This document shows, in pieces, positions 54,318 to 63,886 of a stretch of 64,000 nucleotides of DNA (within the stretch, counting starts at the first letter, position 1; each line of letters opens with the position of its first letter). The position numbers and the translations under genes were made by a program. The DNA lies in contig NZ_CP045508.1 of NCBI RefSeq assembly GCF_013376475.1, forward strand, positions 1,919,501-1,983,500, given 5' to 3'. Under the pieces are notes generated by a model. It did not search any database. It worked only from the letters and a program-made list of their open reading frames with translations, and had not been told where the DNA came from. The DNA comes from Desulfolutivibrio sulfoxidireducens. GTDB lineage: Bacteria; Desulfobacterota; Desulfovibrionia; Desulfovibrionales; Desulfovibrionaceae.

Positions 54318-55430
54318 ATGCCCCAGGTTGATTACTACGACATTCTCGGAGTCGCCCGCGACGCCGGCGAGGATGACCTCAAGAAGGCCTATCGCCAGAT
54401 GGCCTTCAAGTATCATCCCGACCGCAACCCCGACGACCCCGAGGCCGAGGCCAAGTTCAAGGAGGCCGCCGAGGCCTACGAGGTCCTGCGCGATCCGAAC
54501 ACCCGAGCCCGCTATGACCGCTACGGCAAGGAAGGGCTCGGCGGAAACGGATTCGGTGGATTTTCCTCCAGCGATGACGTGTTCAGCGCCTTTTCCGACA
54601 TCTTCGGGGAGTTTTTCGGTTTCGGCGGCCGTAGCGCCCGTGGTCCCAGGCCCCAGGCCGGGTCCGATCTGCGCTACGACCTGACGGTCTCGTTTCGCGA
54701 CGCGGCCGCCGGAACGGATGTCGCCTTGAAGATCCCCAAGGAAGTCACCTGTCCGGACTGCGGCGGCACTGGCGCTGCCCCCGGCACCAAGCCCGAGACC
54801 TGCCGTCACTGCGGCGGGGCGGGGCAGGTGCACCAAAGCCAGGGATTTTTCCGCATCGCCGTGACCTGTCCCGTCTGCCGCGGCCAGGGAACGGTCATTG
54901 CCCAGCCGTGCGCCAGATGCCGGGGCCGGGGGGTGACCACCGAGATCAAGGAAATAAGCGTGCGGGTGCCCGCCGGGGTGGACAACGGCATGCGCCTGCG
55001 GCTGCGGGGCGAGGGCGAGCCTGGGCGAAACGGCGGTCCTTCCGGCGACCTGTATGTGATCATCCGCGTCGGGGCCGACAAGGTCTTCGAGCGCCAGGGG
55101 CAGGACCTTGTCTACCACACGGAGATTTCCATCGTGCAGGCGATCTTGGGGGACAAGATCGAGGTGCCCACCCTGGAGGGCGTCGAATCCATGGAGATCC
55201 CGCGCGGGACCCAGAGCGGACGGGTGTTCGCCATGCGCGGACTCGGGCTGCCGCATCCCGGAGGCCGGGACAAGGGCGATTTGTTGGTCCACGTCGCCGT
55301 GGCCATCCCGAAAAACGTGACCAAGAAGCAGGAGGAGCTTTTGCGCGAGTTCCAAAAGCTCGATGAGCAAAAGCCCATGAAAAAGGTCAAGGATTTCTTC
55401 AAAAAGGCCAAGGAGGCCATGGGGAACTGA
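54318..55430 (+). CDS. dnaJ: Chaperone DnaJ
   Basis: A 370-residue type I Hsp40. The J domain spans 1-70, with the HPD triad at 33-35 (KYHPDRN). A Gly/Phe-rich linker follows, then the zinc domain with four CXXCXGXG modules ([32 protein letters not shown]) near 145-200, and the substrate-binding region. It delivers unfolded proteins to DnaK. The length is normal. It lies between rpoZ and a TPR protein gene. Confidence 0.97.
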   Translation: MPQVDYYDILGVARDAGEDDLKKAYRQMAFKYHPDRNPDDPEAEAKFKEAAEAYEVLRDPNTRARYDRYGKEGLGGNGFGGFSSSDDVFSAFSDIFGEFFGFGGRSARGPRPQAGSDLRYDLTVSFRDAAAGTDVALKIPKEVTCPDCGGTGAAPGTKPETCRHCGGAGQVHQSQGFFRIAVTCPVCRGQGTVIAQPCARCRGRGVTTEIKEISVRVPAGVDNGMRLRLRGEGEPGRNGGPSGDLYVIIRVGADKVFERQGQDLVYHTEISIVQAILGDKIEVPTLEGVESMEIPRGTQSGRVFAMRGLGLPHPGGRDKGDLLVHVAVAIPKNVTKKQEELLREFQKLDEQKPMKKVKDFFKKAKEAMGN

Positions 55431-55432
55431 CC

Positions 55433-55846
55433 ATGAGGAACTTTGTTCGCGTCGTCATGCTTGCCGCGGTGCTTTGCCTGAGTTTTCCCCTTTCCGGCCA
55501 AGCCAATCCCGATCAGGATTTCAGTGACGCCCTGGGGGCCATTGACCAGGGAAATTTTCCCAAGGCCGTGGAACTGTTGAGCCGGATCCTGGCCGCTCCG
55601 GAGGGCATCCAGAAGAAGAACCTGATGAGCGCCTACAACGTGCGCGCCCTGTGCTACGCGCAACTGGGCCAGAACGACAACGCCCTGGCCGATTTCAACA
55701 AGGCCCTGGAGATTGATCCCAAAAACGCCGAGATCCTCGGCAACCGGGCCTTCGTCTGGCAGGCCATGGGCAATCTGGATAACGCCAAGGCCGATGCCAA
55801 GGCCGCCAAGCGCATCGACTTCAAGGTCAAGGTCCCGGAGTTCTAG
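55433..55846 (+). CDS. Exported TPR protein
   Basis: A 137-residue protein with a signal peptide ([20 protein letters not shown], cleavage after GQA likely). Residues about 30-130 form three TPR units ([16 protein letters not shown]-like; here [57 protein letters not shown]). It begins two bases after the dnaJ stop and may be periplasmic. The role is unknown. Confidence 0.88.
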   Translation: MRNFVRVVMLAAVLCLSFPLSGQANPDQDFSDALGAIDQGNFPKAVELLSRILAAPEGIQKKNLMSAYNVRALCYAQLGQNDNALADFNKALEIDPKNAEILGNRAFVWQAMGNLDNAKADAKAAKRIDFKVKVPEF

Positions 55847-55851
55847 GCCGC

Positions 55852-56361
55852 ATGTCCGAGGAACTTTCGCATATCGACGCCCAGGGCAAGGCCCGCATGG
55901 TGGACGTGGGCGGAAAGCGCCCCACCCGGCGCATCGCCGTGGCCACGGCCCGGGTGGTCTTTTCCCCGGCCACGCTGTCGCTTTTGCAATCCGCCGCCCT
56001 GCCCAAGGGCGACGCCCTGGCCACGGCCAAGATCGCCGGGGTGATGGCCGCCAAGCGGACCTTCGAGCTGATCCCCCTGTGCCATCCCTTGCCCCTGTCC
56101 TTTGTGGACGTGCGCTTTGAGGTCCTGGAGGATGTCTCCACGGTGGTCATCGAGGCCGAGGCCCGCACCGACGCCCCCACCGGGGTGGAGATGGAGGCCC
56201 TGACGGCCGCCTCCGTGGCGGCGCTCACCCTGTACGACATGTGCAAGGCCGTGCAGAAGGACATCGAACTGACCGGCGTGCGGCTTTTGTTCAAAAGCGG
56301 CGGCAAGTCCGGAACCTTCGTTTCCCCCCTGTGGCCCGGGGATCGTCCCTTTCCGGCCTGA
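55852..56361 (+). CDS. moaC: Cyclic pyranopterin monophosphate synthase MoaC
   Basis: A 169-residue molybdenum-cofactor enzyme that forms cyclic pyranopterin monophosphate from the MoaA product. Signatures are [54 protein letters not shown] and [13 protein letters not shown], including the catalytic Asp and Lys. The length is typical (about 160). It starts five bases after the TPR gene; molybdopterin enzymes such as formate dehydrogenases are common in this kind of organism. Confidence 0.97.
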   Translation: MSEELSHIDAQGKARMVDVGGKRPTRRIAVATARVVFSPATLSLLQSAALPKGDALATAKIAGVMAAKRTFELIPLCHPLPLSFVDVRFEVLEDVSTVVIEAEARTDAPTGVEMEALTAASVAALTLYDMCKAVQKDIELTGVRLLFKSGGKSGTFVSPLWPGDRPFPA

Positions 56362-56387
56362 ACGCGTCCCTTCTCCCGAAATGTCAG

Positions 56388-56414
56388 GCCGCCCCGGTGT
56401 GAACCAGGGCGGCC
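56388..56414 (+). terminator. Terminator-like hairpin after moaC
   Basis: GGCCGCCC pairs with GGGCGGCC around an 11-base loop, followed by GTTTCACGTT. It lies 26 bases after the moaC stop. Confidence 0.55.
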
Positions 56415-56484
56415 GTTTCACGTTCAGAAAAGTCTGGAGGGGTGCCCCCGCCAGTGGGTGGGCATCAGGCCCAGGGTCTTGCCC

Positions 56485-56905
56485 ATGGACTCGACTTCGG
56501 CCTTCACCCGGGGAACGCTTTTGCTCGCTTGTCCAAAAATTGCCGCGTCAAAAGGTCGTGACGAGGTAAGCTGGTTTTTCCTGGGCGCGCTGCTTGGTCC
56601 TTTTGGGCTCATTTTCGCCCTGCTGGCCCGGGAAACAGGGCGCGGCCAAGGGCGAACGCAAATGCCCATTTTGCGCCGAATTTATCAAGGCCGAAGCCAA
56701 GGTGTGCAAGCACTGCGGACGCGATCTTGCGGCACAAGACGATCAAGAGGACGATCAAGGGGACGAAGAAAGGCAGAGAGGTGTTTCCAGCCGTTGGGTC
56801 ATAATGAAAGATTCAGGCAAAACATGCGGGCGATGCGGAGCGCCAAATGAAATGTCAGCCACGGCATGCAGGAGGTGCGGTTGGAAGCCGGAGGATTTAG
56901 GCTGA
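56485..56905 (+). pseudogene. Frameshifted zinc-ribbon membrane protein
   Basis: The N-terminal half is open in one frame: IAASKGRDEVSWFFLGALLG, then PFGLIFALLAR, a membrane segment typical of small zinc-ribbon proteins. The C-terminal half continues in the next frame: KQGAAKGERKCPFCAEFIKA, EAKVCKHCGRDL, then a second ribbon TCGRCGAP...CRRCGWKPEDLG. Skipping a single base in the CGGGAAAC run near 56632 joins them into one sensible protein. So this is a one-base insertion, real or a sequencing error in a G run. The start (ATG 56485, or 56458) is uncertain. Confidence 0.7.
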
Positions 56906-56974
56906 CGAAATTCTCGCCCTTGACAACCCCGCCGGACGGATGATCTTCTTGGCCCAACCGCAACCGAGGTTCCC

Positions 56975-57208
56975 ATGACCCTTCTGTTCGACGACACGAA
57001 AAAGCTGGAAAAAGCCCTTGGCGAAGAGGCAGCGGGCGTCCTTATCGGCATCCTGGAAAAGCATGACGAGGAGGCCAAGCGGGAGCTTGCCACGAAGCAG
57101 GACTTGCGGGAACTCGAATTACGCCTCAAGCATGACTTGACTATCCGCATGGGGGCGCTCTTGGCCGCATCAGTGGCGGTCATCGCGGCCCTGAAACTAT
57201 TCGGATAG
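56975..57208 (+). CDS. Small coiled-coil membrane protein (DUF1640-like)
   Basis: A 77-residue protein. GAGG precedes ATG 56975. Residues about 5-55 are charged and helical with heptad spacing (EEAAGVLIGILEKHDEEA, DLRELELRLKHDLTIRM), and one C-terminal membrane helix follows (GALLAASVAVIAALKLFG). The pattern matches CCDC90/DUF1640 bacterial proteins of unknown function. It could tether coiled-coil assemblies to the membrane. Confidence 0.75.
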   Translation: MTLLFDDTKKLEKALGEEAAGVLIGILEKHDEEAKRELATKQDLRELELRLKHDLTIRMGALLAASVAVIAALKLFG

Positions 57209-57297
57209 CCCCGCAAAAAAATATGCAGGGAGCCGGGCCGTCCCCGGCCCCGTGGCGAATACACTTCCTCGATTGTCAAAGACGGTTCCCCCCGTGC

Positions 57298-58077
57298 TTA
57301 CCACACGGAGCGGACCTTGACCCCGCGTCCGGCCAGATGTTCCTTGATCCCGGGCAGGGTGTATTCCCCGTAGTGCACGATGGAGGCGATCAGCGCCGCC
57401 GAGGCCTTGCCCTCGGTCAGGGCGTCGGCCATGTGATCGGGGTTGCCCGCGCCGCCCGAGGCGATGACCGGGATGCCCACGTTTTCGGCCACCAGCCGGG
57501 TCAGGGTCAGCTCGTACCCGTCCTTGGTGCCGTCGGCGTCGATGGAATTGAGGCAGATTTCCCCGGCGCCCAGGGCCTCCACGGTTTTGGCCCAGTCCAG
57601 GGCGTCCAGGCCCATGGGCCTTCGGCCGCCGTGGATGACCACCTCGTAGCCCGAGGGGATGGCCTCGCAGGCCGGGACTTTTTTAACGTCCATGCCCACC
57701 ACCACGCACTGGGAGCCGAAGGCCAGGGCGCCCTGGCTGATGATGTCCGGGTTTTTCACGGCCGCCGAATTGACCGAGATCTTTTCCGCCCCGGCCACGA
57801 GCACGGCCCGCATGTCCTCCACGGTCGAGATGCCGCCGCCCACGGAGAAGGGGATGAATATCTGCGAGGCCACCCGTTCCACCACGTCGAGCATGATGCC
57901 CCGGCCCTCGGCCGAGGCCGTGATGTCGTAGAACACGATCTCGTCCGCGCCCTGCTCGTAGTAGATGCGGGCCGTTTCCACGGGATCGCCGATGTCCACG
58001 TTGCCCGCGAACCTGACGCCCTTGGTGAGTCTGCCGTCGCGCACGTCCAGGCAGGGGATGACGCGTTTACTGAGCAT
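57298..58077 (-). CDS. hisF: Imidazole glycerol phosphate synthase, cyclase subunit HisF
   Basis: A 259-residue (beta/alpha)8 enzyme of histidine and purine-linked metabolism. Catalytic Asp11 lies in [17 protein letters not shown] and the second Asp in [15 protein letters not shown] near 130. [14 protein letters not shown] and [18 protein letters not shown] are phosphate-binding loops. It overlaps hisH by 11 bases and receives ammonia from that subunit. Confidence 0.97.
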   Translation of the reverse strand: MLSKRVIPCLDVRDGRLTKGVRFAGNVDIGDPVETARIYYEQGADEIVFYDITASAEGRGIMLDVVERVASQIFIPFSVGGGISTVEDMRAVLVAGAEKISVNSAAVKNPDIISQGALAFGSQCVVVGMDVKKVPACEAIPSGYEVVIHGGRRPMGLDALDWAKTVEALGAGEICLNSIDADGTKDGYELTLTRLVAENVGIPVIASGGAGNPDHMADALTEGKASAALIASIVHYGEYTLPGIKEHLAGRGVKVRSVW

Positions 58078-58708
58078 GGGCGGCCTCCCGGCAGTAGGCG
58101 TTGAAATTGGCCAAAAGCTGAAGCCCCGGCCGGCCGCTTTTTTCCGGATGGAACTGCACGGCCCACAGTCCAGGGCGGCCGTGCACCGAGCAGAAATTGA
58201 CGCCGTAGAAGGTCTCGGCCAGGACGAATTCCGGCGCGGGCACGGGGTAGTAGCTGTGCACGAAATAGAATTCGGCCTCGGGTTCGATGCCGGACAGGAT
58301 CTCGCAGTCCCGCACCGTGTTGATCCGGTTCCAGCCCATGTGCGGCACCCGGATGGGGATGCCGTCCTCCTCGGTCAGGGACCGGTTGAACATGGCGCAT
58401 TCCCCGGAAATGATCCCCAGGGCCTTGGTGTCGTTTTCGGCGCTGTAGTCGAGCAGGATCTGGCAGCCCACGCAGATGCCCAGAAGCGGCTTTCCGGCGT
58501 CCACCTGGGCCTTTATGACCCGGTCCAGGCCGGTCTGGGTCAGTTCGTCCATGGCCTGTCCGGCCGCGCCCACGCCCGGAAAGATGATCCCGGAGGCGCT
58601 TTCGATGGCCCCGGGGTCGGCGGTGACCCGGCAGGGGATGCCGAGATGGTCCAGGGCCCGACGGACGCTGGTCTGGTTTCCGGCCTTGTAGTCGAGGATG
58701 GCGAGCAT
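58067..58708 (-). CDS. hisH: Imidazole glycerol phosphate synthase, glutaminase subunit HisH
   Basis: A 213-residue class I glutamine amidotransferase. The nucleophile Cys79 is in [12 protein letters not shown], where GICxG replaces the common GICLG. The His and Glu of the triad are in [10 protein letters not shown] near 191-193. [19 protein letters not shown] is the usual start. It hydrolyses glutamine and supplies ammonia to HisF, whose gene overlaps its end. Confidence 0.97.
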   Translation of the reverse strand: MLAILDYKAGNQTSVRRALDHLGIPCRVTADPGAIESASGIIFPGVGAAGQAMDELTQTGLDRVIKAQVDAGKPLLGICVGCQILLDYSAENDTKALGIISGECAMFNRSLTEEDGIPIRVPHMGWNRINTVRDCEILSGIEPEAEFYFVHSYYPVPAPEFVLAETFYGVNFCSVHGRPGLWAVQFHPEKSGRPGLQLLANFNAYCREAAHAQ

Positions 58709-58861
58709 GGTGACCTCCCGTGGGCCGGGGGATTAGTGGAAAAAGACCGGCGAGGCAAGATCGACGCCCGATATGGTGAAAAAAAGGCGCCGCCTTGCCA
58801 AACGGTTTGCGAAAGTCCATAACCGGAAAAACGTGTCCGAGAAAGGGCGGGGAGGAGCGGC

Positions 58862-59833
58862 ATGCACATCGTCACCGGCGGGGCCGGCTTCATCGGTAGC
58901 GCGTTCGTGTGGAAGCTCAACGCCATGGGCGTGGACGACATCCTGGTCGTGGACGACCTGGGCACCGACGACAAGTTCAGGAACCTGGTGGGCCGCCGCT
59001 TCGCCGACTACCTGCACAAGGACGACTTTCTCTCCCGCATCCAGGCCGAGACCGATCCCTTCGGCCCCACGGCGTTTATCCACATGGGGGCCTGCTCCTC
59101 CACCACCGAGACCGATGCCGAGATGCTCATGCGCGTCAACTACCAGTATTCCAAGGCCGTGTGCCGGTATGCCCTCTCCCGGGACGCCCGTTTCATCAAT
59201 GCCTCCAGCGCCGCCACCTACGGCGACGGATCAAAGGGCTTCGACGACGACCCGGCGGCCCTGGACGAGTTGCGGCCGCTGAACATGTATGCCCTGACCA
59301 AGCACCTCTTCGACCTGTGGCTGCGGCGCCACGGGCTGCTCGACCGGGTGTCCAGCCTGAAATTCTTCAACGTCTTCGGCCCCAACGAACACCACAAGGG
59401 AGAGATGCGTAGCGTGGTGTGCAAGGCCTTCGAGAAGATCAAGGCCTCTGGGAGCCTCAAGCTCTTCAAATCCGACCGGACGGATTATCCCGACGGCGGC
59501 CAGAAACGGGACTTTATCTATGTCAAGGATTGTCTGGATGTCCTGTGGTGGCTGCTTGAGGCCCCGCATGTCGGCGGGGTGTTCAACGTGGGCACGGGGC
59601 AGGCCCGGACCTGGAACGACCTGGCCGCCGCGGTCTTTGCGGCCATGGACCGCGAACCCCGCATCGACTACGTGGACATGCCCCCGGCCCTTCGCGGAAA
59701 ATACCAGTATTTCACCGAGGCCCGCATGGAGAGGCTGCGCGCCGCCGGATACGCCACGCCCATGACCTCCCTTGAGGACGCGGTCAGGGACTATGTGACC
59801 GGCTATCTGGCCACGGATAATCCCTGCCTGTGA
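58862..59833 (+). CDS. hldD: ADP-L-glycero-D-manno-heptose 6-epimerase
   Basis: A 323-residue short-chain dehydrogenase-type epimerase that makes the heptose donor for lipopolysaccharide inner core. The NADP loop is VTGGAGFIGSAF at 4-15. IHMGACSSTTETDAEMLM and the YxxxK pair in NMYALTKHLF near 142-146 are conserved, and FFNVFGPNEHHKG and GGQKRDFIYVKD are family features. GGAGG lies seven bases before the ATG. It implies a Gram-negative lipopolysaccharide with heptose. Confidence 0.97.
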   Translation: MHIVTGGAGFIGSAFVWKLNAMGVDDILVVDDLGTDDKFRNLVGRRFADYLHKDDFLSRIQAETDPFGPTAFIHMGACSSTTETDAEMLMRVNYQYSKAVCRYALSRDARFINASSAATYGDGSKGFDDDPAALDELRPLNMYALTKHLFDLWLRRHGLLDRVSSLKFFNVFGPNEHHKGEMRSVVCKAFEKIKASGSLKLFKSDRTDYPDGGQKRDFIYVKDCLDVLWWLLEAPHVGGVFNVGTGQARTWNDLAAAVFAAMDREPRIDYVDMPPALRGKYQYFTEARMERLRAAGYATPMTSLEDAVRDYVTGYLATDNPCL

Positions 59834-59839
59834 CCGGCG

Positions 59840-61933
59840 TCATTTCTTGCGTTTGAACAGCCGCTCCAGTTCGCTGGTCCCGAAGGCCACCATCACCGGC
59901 CGGCCATGCGGGCAATAGTCCCTGTCCGGGCACTCCCGCCAGGCCGAGAGAAGCGCCAGGGCCTCGTCGGGGGCGAGTTTCGTTCCGGCCTTGATGGCCG
60001 TCTTGCAGGACATGAGAATCCACAAGTCTTCGATCTTTTTGGCCTGCCCGGACAGGGCCGCGCGCAGGTAGTCCGCGGCCTCGCCCGTGGAGAGCCCGGG
60101 AGGGATGCCTTTTATCCCAAGCACCCCGGGACGGGCGTTTTCCAGTTCGAATCCCACGGCGCGCAGATCGTCCCACATTTTTTCCAGTCCGGCCTGTTCG
60201 GATTTGTGCAGGGCAAGCTGCATGGCAATGCCCAGGGGCCGCGAATGGCCGCGTTTCCCGGCCCGCAGCATGGCCGCGAAAAGCACCCGCTCGTGGGCCG
60301 CGTGCTGGTCCACCAGGGCCAGGGTCTCCCGGTTGATCCGCACGATCAGGTAGGTGTCCGCGAACTGGCCCAGGTATTCCATCATCTCGCCGCCGTATCC
60401 CGGTTTCGTGTCGGACAGAACTCCGGCCGGGGTCGAGGCGTCACGGACGGCGTGGGGGGCCGGTGTGGGCAGGGGGGGCACGGCGGATGGTCCGGGTCGC
60501 CCCAAAAGTTCCTGGCGTTCGAGCCGGGCGCGCGGTTCGTCGCGAGAGGACGTTTCCGGTTCGGGCCAGGCGTTGTCCACTTCCTGAACGCGGGTGTTCC
60601 GGGCGGCCGCATCGGCCCGGTTGGCCATGGCCGGCGGGTCCACGTTGCGCGCAACGCCCGGGGAAAAGGTCCCGGCAAAACGTCCGCCTTCGCGGGCAAG
60701 GGGTGGTCCGGACAGGGAGGACGCCGGGTCGGGCGGGAACGAATCCGGCTCGGAAAAGGGAGTCGGGCCGGAGTAGGGGGGCCGACCGGAGGCCTCCCGG
60801 TCCTGTTCCTCGATGTGGGCCTTGAAATCCCGGTAGCCCGGATATTTCTCCCCCGCGCCCACCCCGGAGAGCCAGGGCTCGGGCGCGGGCACGGTGCGCA
60901 TCACGCTGGCCCTGTCCAGGGCCTCGGTTACCGCCCGGCGCACCAGGATGAACAGCCGCGATTCCTCGCGAAAGCGCACCTCGGTCTTGGCCGGGTGCAC
61001 GTTGACGTCCACGTCCTCGGGCGGCATGGACACGAAGATCACGGCCTGGGGATATTCCCGGGACAACAGCCTGCCCTTGTAGGCCTCGCGCACGGCCGAA
61101 AGCAGCACCCGGTCGCGCACGTGGCGGCCGTTGACGAAAAAAAGCATGCGGTCGGCCCGGGCCTGGGCCTTAAGCGGCCGGCCGGCAAGCCCGGTCACCC
61201 GGTGCCCGTCATGCTCCAGCGAAACCTCGATCAGATCCTCGGTCACCGCCGGGGGCCACATGCCCGAAAGCCGGGCCGCCAGGGTCTGCCCGGCCGGGAA
61301 ACGGTGCACCGTGCGCCCGCCGCAGGAAAGTTTGAAGGCCACGTCCAGTCTGGCCAGGGCCAGGCGGCACAGGGTCTCCACGCACAGCTTGGTCTCCGTG
61401 GCCTCGGACTTGAGGAACTTGAGCCGGGCCGGGACCCCGGCGAACAGGTCCCGAACCTCGATTTTCGTCCCCCGGGTCATGGCCGCCGGTCCCTGGTCCG
61501 TGATCCGGCCGTTTACCACCTCGATCATGGCCGCCTCGTCATAGCCTTCGCAGGCCGAGGCGCAGCGGAAAAGGGACACCGAGGCGATGCTCGGCAACGC
61601 CTCGCCCCGAAACCCGAAGCTGGCGATGGACGAAAGCTCCGCGAGGCTGGCGATCTTGCTCGTGGCGTGGCGGGTCACGGCCAGGGCAAGCTCGGCCGGG
61701 GTCATGCCGAAGCCGTTGTCCTGGACCTGGATCAGCCCCCGGCCGCCGCCCTCGACCGTGACCTCGATCCGGGTGGCCCCGGCATCCAGGCTGTTTTCCA
61801 CCAGCTCCTTGAGCACGCTGGCCGGACGCTCCACCACCTCGCCGGCCGCGATCTGGTTTTGCAGCTCCGGAGGCAGGATGCGGATGGGCCGGGAAGCGGC
61901 TGGGCGTGGCGATGAGGAATCGTCGCTGTTCAT
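59840..61933 (-). CDS. mutL: DNA mismatch repair protein MutL
   Basis: A 697-residue protein. ATG 61933 is chosen; an upstream frame would add 36 unrelated residues. The ATPase half has IRILPPELQNQIAAGEVVER, NSLDAGAT, DNGFGM, and GFRGEALPSIASV. The middle is a long Pro/Arg/Glu-rich linker. The C-terminal dimer domain has DQHAAHERVLFA, where the endonuclease motif DQHA(X)2E(X)4E lacks its last Glu, plus SCKTAIKAG and CPHGRP, which are usually shared by endonuclease-type MutL. It is convergent with hldD and divergent from alr. Confidence 0.96.
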   Translation of the reverse strand: MNSDDSSSPRPAASRPIRILPPELQNQIAAGEVVERPASVLKELVENSLDAGATRIEVTVEGGGRGLIQVQDNGFGMTPAELALAVTRHATSKIASLAELSSIASFGFRGEALPSIASVSLFRCASACEGYDEAAMIEVVNGRITDQGPAAMTRGTKIEVRDLFAGVPARLKFLKSEATETKLCVETLCRLALARLDVAFKLSCGGRTVHRFPAGQTLAARLSGMWPPAVTEDLIEVSLEHDGHRVTGLAGRPLKAQARADRMLFFVNGRHVRDRVLLSAVREAYKGRLLSREYPQAVIFVSMPPEDVDVNVHPAKTEVRFREESRLFILVRRAVTEALDRASVMRTVPAPEPWLSGVGAGEKYPGYRDFKAHIEEQDREASGRPPYSGPTPFSEPDSFPPDPASSLSGPPLAREGGRFAGTFSPGVARNVDPPAMANRADAAARNTRVQEVDNAWPEPETSSRDEPRARLERQELLGRPGPSAVPPLPTPAPHAVRDASTPAGVLSDTKPGYGGEMMEYLGQFADTYLIVRINRETLALVDQHAAHERVLFAAMLRAGKRGHSRPLGIAMQLALHKSEQAGLEKMWDDLRAVGFELENARPGVLGIKGIPPGLSTGEAADYLRAALSGQAKKIEDLWILMSCKTAIKAGTKLAPDEALALLSAWRECPDRDYCPHGRPVMVAFGTSELERLFKRKK

Positions 61934-62090
61934 GGGCTTGTGGCTATCACGGCAGGGGCCGGTTGAACAGTGGCCCGGAAAAGCCGTTGTCCCGGGCCGT
62001 TGGCCCGAAACCGTCTTGCAATCCCCGTCGGAGTCGGCCACATTCCCAGGCGGCCCTCACGCGGCCCAAACCACATTCAGGCGGCGATCC

Positions 62091-63215
62091 ATGACCATTC
62101 CCTTCAATTCCCTGCGCGCCCGCATCCGGGTCCCAAATATCGTGTCCAACTACCGGCGGCTGTGTCGTCCCGGCGGCGAGACCATCCCGGTGATCAAGGC
62201 CGACGCCTACGGTCACGGCCTGGTTCCCGTGGCCCGGGCCCTGTCCAAGGCCGGGGCGGCCACCTTCGCCGTGGGCTCAGTGGAGGAGGCCGTTGCCCTG
62301 CGTGCCTCCGGCGTCCCAGGTCGCATCCTCTCCCTGCTCGGTCCCATCGACGCCGATCAGTGTCAGGCCCTGTGGCGCGGCGATGTCATCCCCTTCGTGC
62401 ATCACCCGGATCAACTGCGCCTTCTGGCCGACGTCTCCCGGAACATGGACAGGCCTCTTGGCGTGGCCCTCAAATGCGACACGGGCATGCGTCGCCTGGG
62501 ATTCACCCGCGGGGACGCGGCCGAGGCCGCACGGATCATCGCCGCAACTCCGGGTCTGAACCTGGCCATGCTCAGTTCCCACCTGGCCACAGCCGACGAC
62601 CCCGGGGATTTCGACTATGTGGAGGCCCAGATCCAGGAATTCACCGCCATCCGGGGGCAACTCCTGGCGCTCGGACTTTCCTTTCAAACCAACCTGGCCA
62701 ACTCCGCCGCCGTCCTGGCCCATCCCGAGGCCCACTTCGATTCCCGGCGCGTCGGCATCTCCCTCTACGGCGGCAATCCCTTCCAGGGGACGCCCCTGGC
62801 CCACCTGGGACAGGGGCTTGTTCCGGCCATGGAGGTGGCCACGCGTATCGTGTCCGTGCACGACCTGGCCGCCGGACAGTCCGTGAGCTACGGCCGGACC
62901 TTCACCGCGCCCACGGATACGCGCATCGCTGTGGTGGCCGCCGGATACGCCGATGCCTACGGGCGAAGCCTCTCCAATTCGGGATTCATGTACCTGCGCG
63001 GCGTCCGCGTTCCCATCCGCGGCCGGGTATGCATGCAGTTGACCGCCGTGGAGGTTTCCGAGGTTCCGGACGTCAGGCCCGGCGAGGAAATCCTGCTTCT
63101 GGGCGGTCAGGGCGAAAACGCCATCACCCCCGACGATCTGGCCGAATGGTGGGGGACCATCTCCTACGAGGTTTTGTGTCTGCTGGGCCTTAATCCCCGC
63201 GAATACGTTGAGTAG
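62091..63215 (+). CDS. alr: Alanine racemase
   Basis: A 374-residue PLP enzyme that makes D-alanine for peptidoglycan. ATG 62091 begins the family-like sequence; upstream in-frame codons do not match. The PLP lysine is K36 in PVIKADAYGHGL. DTGMRRLGF, LSSHLATADD, VGISLYGGNPF and the catalytic Tyr in SVSYGRTFTAP are conserved. It is divergent from mutL with about 157 bases between starts. D-alanine produced here relates to the D-peptide system at 19.1 kb only by general metabolism. Confidence 0.96.
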   Translation: MTIPFNSLRARIRVPNIVSNYRRLCRPGGETIPVIKADAYGHGLVPVARALSKAGAATFAVGSVEEAVALRASGVPGRILSLLGPIDADQCQALWRGDVIPFVHHPDQLRLLADVSRNMDRPLGVALKCDTGMRRLGFTRGDAAEAARIIAATPGLNLAMLSSHLATADDPGDFDYVEAQIQEFTAIRGQLLALGLSFQTNLANSAAVLAHPEAHFDSRRVGISLYGGNPFQGTPLAHLGQGLVPAMEVATRIVSVHDLAAGQSVSYGRTFTAPTDTRIAVVAAGYADAYGRSLSNSGFMYLRGVRVPIRGRVCMQLTAVEVSEVPDVRPGEEILLLGGQGENAITPDDLAEWWGTISYEVLCLLGLNPREYVE

Positions 63216-63271
63216 CAAGGTTGGGGCGGGGGATGATTTTCGACCGCTTTGCGGTTCGCGGATGATTTCGC

Positions 63272-63760
63272 TTAACGCAGTGTCTGATCGTGCTGCAACG
63301 CAAGGGTAAGTCGCAGCATGTCCTTGAGTTGGATTCCATTCTCGAAAAGGGGTTCCGGGTAGTTCTTGAGAAAAAAATCCGTGTCGATACGCGAGACTCT
63401 GAATCCTTGGCGCTGATAAAAGGCCAGTTGATAACCAAACGTTCCCGTGCCGACATCAAGGCGATGTGCGCCTTCGTGCCTGTAAATCGAAATGACATGC
63501 CTGAGGAGCGCCGTTCCGATGCCTTTGTTTTGGCGGGATGGTTTTACGGCGATATTCATGATCTCATGTGTTTTGTCCGAAACCTGACTGACGATGCATA
63601 TCCCGACAATGGCGTGATCCGAACAGGCGGCGAAGCACCTTGATCGTCCCAGGTAGCTCATAATGTTGTCTTTAGAGGGGTCTGCCAGAAGCAGAAGCTC
63701 GAGAGGGGAATCCAAGGGGGAGATTTCCACGAGTTGCAGAGAGGGGCTCTTTTCGTTCAT
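63272..63760 (-). CDS. GNAT-family N-acetyltransferase
   Basis: A 162-residue protein. The acetyl-CoA loop is QNKGIGTALLRHV near 90, following MNIAVKPSR, and FYQRQGFRVSRIDTDFF is the typical C-terminal part. The substrate is not evident. Codon use and GC content are lower than in neighbours, so it may be recently acquired. It is convergent with alr. Confidence 0.88.
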   Translation of the reverse strand: MNEKSPSLQLVEISPLDSPLELLLLADPSKDNIMSYLGRSRCFAACSDHAIVGICIVSQVSDKTHEIMNIAVKPSRQNKGIGTALLRHVISIYRHEGAHRLDVGTGTFGYQLAFYQRQGFRVSRIDTDFFLKNYPEPLFENGIQLKDMLRLTLALQHDQTLR

Positions 63761-63886
63761 ACCGAATCCGACTTGCTAAGCAGCGCCTTGTGGGCAACCA
63801 GGTACAACTATTACGATTCCAGGCCACATGGCCTGCCGTGGCAGGGAAATCCCAAGTCACTCCCAAGCAGCCAGACGATCCCCAAC

